Assembly (NCBI GenBank): GCA_030824575.1 | Contig: JAVBXL010000223.1 | Coordinates: forward strand, 94,650-158,649 | Length of the DNA stretch: 64,000 nucleotides | Direction: 5' to 3' | From: a bacterium | GTDB taxonomy: Bacteria > Pseudomonadota > Alphaproteobacteria > Sphingomonadales > Sphingomonadaceae | In this document: in pieces, positions 59,676 through 64,000 of the stretch | Layout of the letters: the number at the start of each line of letters is the position of its first letter | Numbering within the stretch: the first letter of the stretch is position 1 | Position numbers and translations under genes: made by a program | The notes under the pieces: generated by a model | What the model saw: only the letters and a program-made list of their open reading frames with translations | What the model was told of the DNA's origin: nothing | The model's database searches: none

Positions 59676-62513
59676 ATGAATCTTCATTTGGTATCTCGCT
59701 TCAAATACGGGCTTTTGGGCAGCGTCGCGCTGTGCGCCCTGCCCCATCTCGCGATGGCGCAGGACGCCGCGCCGCAACCCCAGCAGGCAGAGGTCGATGA
59801 CGCGGCGGCGGCGGACATCGTCGTTACCGGATCGCGCATCGCCCGTTCGGGCTTCAATGCGCCAACGCCGGTCACGGTGGTCGGCGGCGAGCGGCTGGAG
59901 CAGCGCGCCATCACCAATGTCGGCGATGCGCTCAATGAACTACCGTCCTTCCGGCCGCTGGTGACCCCGGCGACGCAGCAGGCGGTGGGCGGCAATATCG
60001 GCGCGCGCGTGCTTGACCTGCGCGGCCTGGGCGCCACCCGGACGCTGGTGCTGCTCGATGGCAAGCGTTTCGTGCCATCGACCACGCAGGGCACGATCGA
60101 CGTCAACCTGATCCCCAGTTCGCTGGTGTCGCGTACCGAAGTCGTGACTGGCGGCGCGTCGGCGGCCTATGGGTCGGACGCGGTGGCCGGCGTCGTCAAC
60201 TTCATCCTCGACCGCGACCTGACGGGCCTTAAAGGGTCGATCCAGGCGGGCATATCCGACCGCGGCGACTATGCCGGGCAGAATGCGCAACTCGCCTGGG
60301 GCACGAAGTTCGCCGACGACAAGGGCCATTTCATGATCGCGGGCGAATATGACCGGTCGGACGGGATGGGCGATTGCTACACCCGCGACTGGTGCCCGCG
60401 CGAACAACTGATCGGCAACAGCCCGGCGGGGTCGGGCGGCTTGCCCGCCAGCATCCGTGGCGGCCCGGCCGGCACCGGCAATATCTCGTCCGGCGGTCTG
60501 ATCGTCGCCAATACAGGGCCGCTGCGGGGGCTGGCGTTCAATGCGGACGGCACGACACATGCGTATGATTTCGGCACCATCTACGGCACCAACCCGTCGC
60601 CGCTCTTTACGCAAGGCGGTGAGGAATCGGTGCGCAACGGCTTCCTCGACGGCATATTGCTGATCCCGCCGGTCAAGCGCTTCGTGGCCTATAGCCAGGC
60701 GTCCTATGAATTTTCCGATGCGTTGAAGGCCAATCTGGACCTGTCCTATGCCCGGTCGCAGGGCATGGTGATCGGATCGGTCGCCCGCACGACGCAGACG
60801 ATCCAGCGCAACAACGCCTATCTGCCGGACGGCGTCGCGGCGATCATGGACGCGAACGCCATCACCTCCTTCACCCTGGGCCGCGCGCTGATGGACCTGG
60901 GCGGATCGGTCAACCATAGCGATAACAAGACCTATCGCGCCGTACTGTCATTGGAAGGCAAGATCAGCGATAACTGGCGCTGGGACGCCTATTATCAATA
61001 TGGCCGCAATAAATTCCGCCAGGATTATAGCGGTAACGTCGTCGGGTCGCGCGTCACCAACGCCGCCAATGCGGTGAATGTGAACGGCCAGGTGGCATGC
61101 GGCATCAATGCCGACGCCAGCGCCGCGAATGACGATAGCAGCTGCGTGCCGATTAACTTGTTCGGCCCCGGCAATATCTCCCCGCAAGCTGCCGCCTATA
61201 TCGCGCCGTCGGGTTATCAGACCACCGACACCACAGAACATGTGGTCGCGGCCAATATCAATGGCGCGGTGTTCGCGCTGCCGGGCGGCGACTTCTCGAT
61301 CGCAGTGGGTGGCGAATATCGCAGCGACAAGGCAGTCGGCACCGCTGACGCCCTGTCCACCGCCAACGCCTTCTGGTCGTTCAACGGCAAAGCGGTGAAT
61401 GGCAGCATCCGGGTCGCCGAAGCCTATCTGGAGGCGCAGGCGCCAATCTTGAGGGACGTCGCCTTCGCCCAGACGCTGGAACTGAACGGCGCGGTCCGTC
61501 GCACCCATTATCGCCGCTCCAGCCCCGGCCTCGACACCACCAGCGTCAATGCGACCACGTGGAAGCTGGGCGGCATCTATGCGCCGATCGAGGAAGTGCG
61601 TTTCCGCGTCACCCGGTCGCGCGACATCCGCGCGCCCAACCTGACCGAATTATTCGGGCCGGTGACGCTGGGCCGCACGACGATCGTCGATCCACTCAAC
61701 AATGGCGCGCAGATCCAGGTAAACAGCTTCTCTGGCGCCAACCAGCAACTGTCGCCGGAAAAGGCCGATACCTGGACGGCGGGCGTGGTGCTGGCACCCA
61801 AGGGTTTCCTGCGCAACGTCCGCTTTTCGGTCGATTATTATGACATCGACCTGCAAGGCGCGATTTCGACGCTGGGCGCGCAGGTATTGGTCGATCGCTG
61901 TGCGGGCGGGCAGACGGCGCTGTGCGACTTTGTGCAGCGTGATGCGTCCGGCACGCTCACCAGCGTCAGCGACGTGCTCCAGAATGTCAGCCAGGTGCGC
62001 AATCGCGGCATCGATTTCGAGGCGACATATCGCACCAATGTCGGTTCGCTCGGTAGCCTGGACTTCCGCCTGCTGGCGACCCGATACCTGAAGCTGGAGA
62101 TTGGCGGCATCGACCGGACGGGCCAGACCGGCTATCGTCCCGGCACCACCACGGGCGTTCCTGACTGGATCGTGGACGGCACGGTCGTCTGGGATCTGGG
62201 CAGCGTCGCTCTCAACCTGCACGGCAAATATATCCCCAAGGGTGTGTTCGACACGACCCTGGTCGGTCCAGAGGATGACGGCTATGCGCCCGGCCTGCCG
62301 AATAGCGTCAACAGCAACCGCGTCGCTGGCCGCTTCTACCTCGACTTGGGCGCCACGGTGAAGGTGAACGATCAGTTCGAGCTGTTCGGCGTGGTCAACA
62401 ATCTGCTGGATAAAGATCCGCCGCTCGCCGCCAGCGCGCAAGGCGGCACCAACCAGGTCTATTTCGATCCGATCGGCCGTTATTTCAAGGTCGGCGCGCG
62501 CGTTCGCATATAA
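59676..62513 (+). CDS. TonB-dependent receptor, large
   Basis: This 945-residue outer-membrane receptor has a signal peptide (1-28, AMAQ), TonB-box-like ADIVVTGSRIAR, a plug (TPVTVVGGERLEQRAITNVGDALNELPSF, VLLDGKRFVPST, VEVVTGGASAAYGSDAVAGVVN-type motif) and a barrel with RAPNLTELFGPV and a terminal GRYFKVGARVRI. This is the sphingomonad catabolic-type receptor class. Unlike most, its last residue is Ile and not Phe. It is followed by a PEP-mutase-family gene 29 bases away and is divergent from an alcohol dehydrogenase, suggesting uptake and breakdown of one compound. Confidence 0.92.
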   Translation: MNLHLVSRFKYGLLGSVALCALPHLAMAQDAAPQPQQAEVDDAAAADIVVTGSRIARSGFNAPTPVTVVGGERLEQRAITNVGDALNELPSFRPLVTPATQQAVGGNIGARVLDLRGLGATRTLVLLDGKRFVPSTTQGTIDVNLIPSSLVSRTEVVTGGASAAYGSDAVAGVVNFILDRDLTGLKGSIQAGISDRGDYAGQNAQLAWGTKFADDKGHFMIAGEYDRSDGMGDCYTRDWCPREQLIGNSPAGSGGLPASIRGGPAGTGNISSGGLIVANTGPLRGLAFNADGTTHAYDFGTIYGTNPSPLFTQGGEESVRNGFLDGILLIPPVKRFVAYSQASYEFSDALKANLDLSYARSQGMVIGSVARTTQTIQRNNAYLPDGVAAIMDANAITSFTLGRALMDLGGSVNHSDNKTYRAVLSLEGKISDNWRWDAYYQYGRNKFRQDYSGNVVGSRVTNAANAVNVNGQVACGINADASAANDDSSCVPINLFGPGNISPQAAAYIAPSGYQTTDTTEHVVAANINGAVFALPGGDFSIAVGGEYRSDKAVGTADALSTANAFWSFNGKAVNGSIRVAEAYLEAQAPILRDVAFAQTLELNGAVRRTHYRRSSPGLDTTSVNATTWKLGGIYAPIEEVRFRVTRSRDIRAPNLTELFGPVTLGRTTIVDPLNNGAQIQVNSFSGANQQLSPEKADTWTAGVVLAPKGFLRNVRFSVDYYDIDLQGAISTLGAQVLVDRCAGGQTALCDFVQRDASGTLTSVSDVLQNVSQVRNRGIDFEATYRTNVGSLGSLDFRLLATRYLKLEIGGIDRTGQTGYRPGTTTGVPDWIVDGTVVWDLGSVALNLHGKYIPKGVFDTTLVGPEDDGYAPGLPNSVNSNRVAGRFYLDLGATVKVNDQFELFGVVNNLLDKDPPLAASAQGGTNQVYFDPIGRYFKVGARVRI

Positions 62514-62542
62514 CTGATTCAACTAAGGAAATTGGCAAGCAC

Positions 62543-63487
62543 ATGGCAAAGAAGACTCTGCAACAACTGCTCGAAACCAGCGACAAATGCATCGTCGCCC
62601 CCTGCGTCTACGACTGTGCGTCGGCGCGGGCGGTGGAGATGGTCGGTTTCGAGGCGATGATGCTGTCGGGCGGCGAAGTGTCGATCGCGATGAACGGCGT
62701 GATCGACTATGGCTTCAACAATCTGACCGATGTGGAATGGATCACCAGCCGCATCAGCCAGACGTCGCCCATTCCGCTGGCCGCCGATATAGAGGATGGC
62801 TTTGGTGGGCCGCTGGCCGTCTATCGCAGCGCCCGACGCATGGCAATGGCGGGCGCGACCGCGCTGCAGCTGGAGGATGCCGACGATATGGAGGAATCCA
62901 CCGGCCTGCTGCCGCGCGAACGCTATCTGGAAAAGGTGCGGGCGGCGCTCGCGGCGCTGGAAGGCACCAACTGCTTCCTGATCGCGCGCACCAATGCCGA
63001 CCCGGAAACGCAAATGGACGAAGGGTGCGAGCGGATGCGGCTGGCGCATGAACTGGGCGCGAAGATGACCACCGTGGTCAAGATCGGCACGTTGGAACAT
63101 GCCCAATATGTGTCCTCCAAGGTGCCGGGGTGGAAGATGTTCCCCGATGTGCGCAACGTCAACGGCAAGCCCGCGGTCACGGTGGACCAGATCCATCCGC
63201 TCGGTTTCAACATGATGACAATGCATTATACGCTCAAAGCCGCGATGGACGGGATGCTGGAACATGGCATCAAAAACTTCGCGCAGCAGGGTTGCGACTA
63301 TACCTGCGAGAAGGTCGATGCGACCGGCATCATGGGCATGAGCGCCACGCCTTTGTTCGATCCGCAAAGCTATATGGAATTGGAAGGCCGTTTTTCCGGC
63401 CGCGCCAAGGAATATACGATCGTCGGCAACCATGTCGAAAGCTTCCCCGACGGTTTCGTCCGTTCCTCGATCGACGATCGCCTCTGA
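62543..63487 (+). CDS. Isocitrate lyase/PEP mutase superfamily protein
   Basis: This 314-residue TIM-barrel protein has the family landmarks APCVYDCASARAVEMVGFEAM, LAADIEDGFGGPLAV (metal-binding Asp/Glu), LQLEDAD and FLIARTNAD. The catalytic KKCGH loop of isocitrate and methylisocitrate lyases is absent (DDMEESTGLLP instead), so it is more like the PEP mutase, phosphonate hydrolase or carboxyvinyl-carboxyphosphonate branch, or a decarboxylase or hydrolase of unknown type. It is co-transcribed with the TonB receptor. AAGGAA lies about 12 bases before the ATG. Confidence 0.85.
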   Translation: MAKKTLQQLLETSDKCIVAPCVYDCASARAVEMVGFEAMMLSGGEVSIAMNGVIDYGFNNLTDVEWITSRISQTSPIPLAADIEDGFGGPLAVYRSARRMAMAGATALQLEDADDMEESTGLLPRERYLEKVRAALAALEGTNCFLIARTNADPETQMDEGCERMRLAHELGAKMTTVVKIGTLEHAQYVSSKVPGWKMFPDVRNVNGKPAVTVDQIHPLGFNMMTMHYTLKAAMDGMLEHGIKNFAQQGCDYTCEKVDATGIMGMSATPLFDPQSYMELEGRFSGRAKEYTIVGNHVESFPDGFVRSSIDDRL

Positions 63488-63512
63488 GAAACGATTAGCC
63501 TCTCCCCCCTGA

Positions 63513-63550
63513 AAAGCCCGGTCGTCTGCACGCGGCCGGGCTTTCTTTTT
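63513..63550 (+). terminator. Intrinsic terminator after the PEP-mutase-family gene
   Basis: AAAGCCCGG (63513-63521) pairs with CCGGGCTTT (63536-63544), 14-base loop, followed by CTTTTT. It lies 25 bases after the stop. Strong and correctly placed for the receptor operon. Confidence 0.85.
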
Positions 63551-63897
63551 ATGGACGGGGCGAGAAAAACGACGTTAGCGGGCTGATAAGGACAAAATGT
63601 TCGGAACCGACGTCCGACTGGCTGGTTTATGCTGTACCGAACGCGATCATCTTTGCCCCCCGCTCGATCCGTTCGGCTCCCTATCGAGGCCCCGCTGTCC
63701 CCCCGGCGGGGCCTCATTTATTGGGGCCTGAACGGGCCGATGGGCGGCGGGACTCTCGCGACGCTGAGCAAAGTTCTAGTTCACCGGCGGACATTTCAGG
63801 CATCGTCATGGTGAACATGTCCAGGGTGACGACGCTTAAATGTAACTTCTGGTCGCTTTTACCCCGTTGATCCCGCCAACCTTAGAGCATCGAGCCT
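63551..63897. other. Non-coding region between the receptor operon and the IS element
   Basis: About 350 bases with no convincing protein gene. It contains a second strong hairpin (63686-63715) and ends at the transposase stop. A short frame after AGGACAAA at about 63597 was seen but has no supporting features. A small RNA ending at the hairpin is conceivable. Confidence 0.45.
63686..63715 (+). terminator. Orphan strong hairpin
   Basis: GAGGCCCCGC (63686-63695) pairs perfectly with GCGGGGCCTC (63706-63715), 10-base loop, followed by ATTTATT. It looks like an intrinsic terminator, yet no gene ends just before it in either direction. Confidence 0.55.
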
Positions 63898-64000
63898 TTA
63901 ATCGGACGCATATCCTGCAGCTTTGATGAAGTTCCAGCATTCGTCAGGTGTGTAGAGGTCGCAGATATTGCCGATGGCTTGCCAGAGGGCATCGATGGTT
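63898..64000 (-). mobile_element. IS630-family transposase, C-terminal end (runs off the window)
   Basis: Read leftward from the window edge, 33 residues end at TAA 63900-63898: TIDALWQAIGNICDLYTPDE then CWNFIKAAGYASD. This matches the C-terminus of IS630-type DDE transposases. The terminal inverted repeat is expected just left of the stop, possibly near 63882 (CTTAGAGCATCGAG). The rest of the element lies beyond the window. Confidence 0.7.

Overview
The window looks like a chromosomal segment of a GC-rich alphaproteobacterium of the order Sphingomonadales, most likely Sphingobium or a close relative. This rests on the rpmH-rnpA-yidD-yidC-engB order, the arginine-rich RNase E, the number of TonB-dependent receptors, and protein families typical of sphingomonads (DUF6481, DUF3034, DUF11 surface proteins). 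It is inferred from gene content, not from a database match.

Layout. 1-2.1 kb: the 5' end of cstA, a small stress-type pair (PNPOx-like protein and DoxX) and an interrupted 2'-5' RNA ligase gene. 2.1-11.1 kb, leftward: housekeeping genes rpmH, rnpA, yidD, yidC, engB and yjdM behind a good promoter with an attenuator-like hairpin, then a DsbA-like protein with an M48 chaperone/protease, and rne. Three copies of a dispersed palindromic repeat lie between these genes. 11.5-19.4 kb, rightward: amidase, PBP1A, release factor 2, an exported methyltransferase-like lipoprotein, a PilZ protein, a small unknown and an aldo-keto reductase. 19.4-26.4 kb: a siderophore-type TonB receptor with a DUF4198 protein behind twin palindromes, and a second TonB receptor coupled to a nucleotide pyrophosphatase/phosphodiesterase. 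26.5-30.6 kb: a compact operon of two ATP-grasp ligases, a nucleotidyltransferase and a glycosyltransferase, probably making an unknown glycoconjugate. 30.6-36.6 kb: a decayed mgtC fragment, a PHB-depolymerase-type esterase, N-formylglutamate amidohydrolase, two transglutaminase-like proteins and an M3 peptidase. 36.6-40.8 kb: a phosphorelay (receiver, hybrid kinase, LuxR-type regulator, HPt).

40.8-48.7 kb is one leftward array of three small secreted DUF11-type proteins, a 1654-residue secreted protein with a predicted C-terminal beta-barrel, and a two-domain PilZ protein. 48.9-53.3 kb is a divergent four-gene set: GGDEF-EAL enzyme plus exported cupredoxin on one strand, DUF3034 envelope protein plus exported truncated globin on the other. 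These two blocks and the ATP-grasp operon are the best candidates for uncharacterised systems. 53.4-56.9 kb holds a long hairpin, a spermidine-synthase-like gene, several very small genes, a cold-shock gene, and the wreckage of a capA-like gene fused to the tail of a lost TonB receptor. 56.9-63.5 kb: an M20 peptidase, a zinc alcohol dehydrogenase, and a divergent TonB receptor with a PEP-mutase/isocitrate-lyase-family protein. The window ends in the 3' end of an IS630-type transposase.

No tRNA, rRNA, CRISPR array or prophage was recognised. Starts were chosen by ribosome-binding site, signal peptide and family length.
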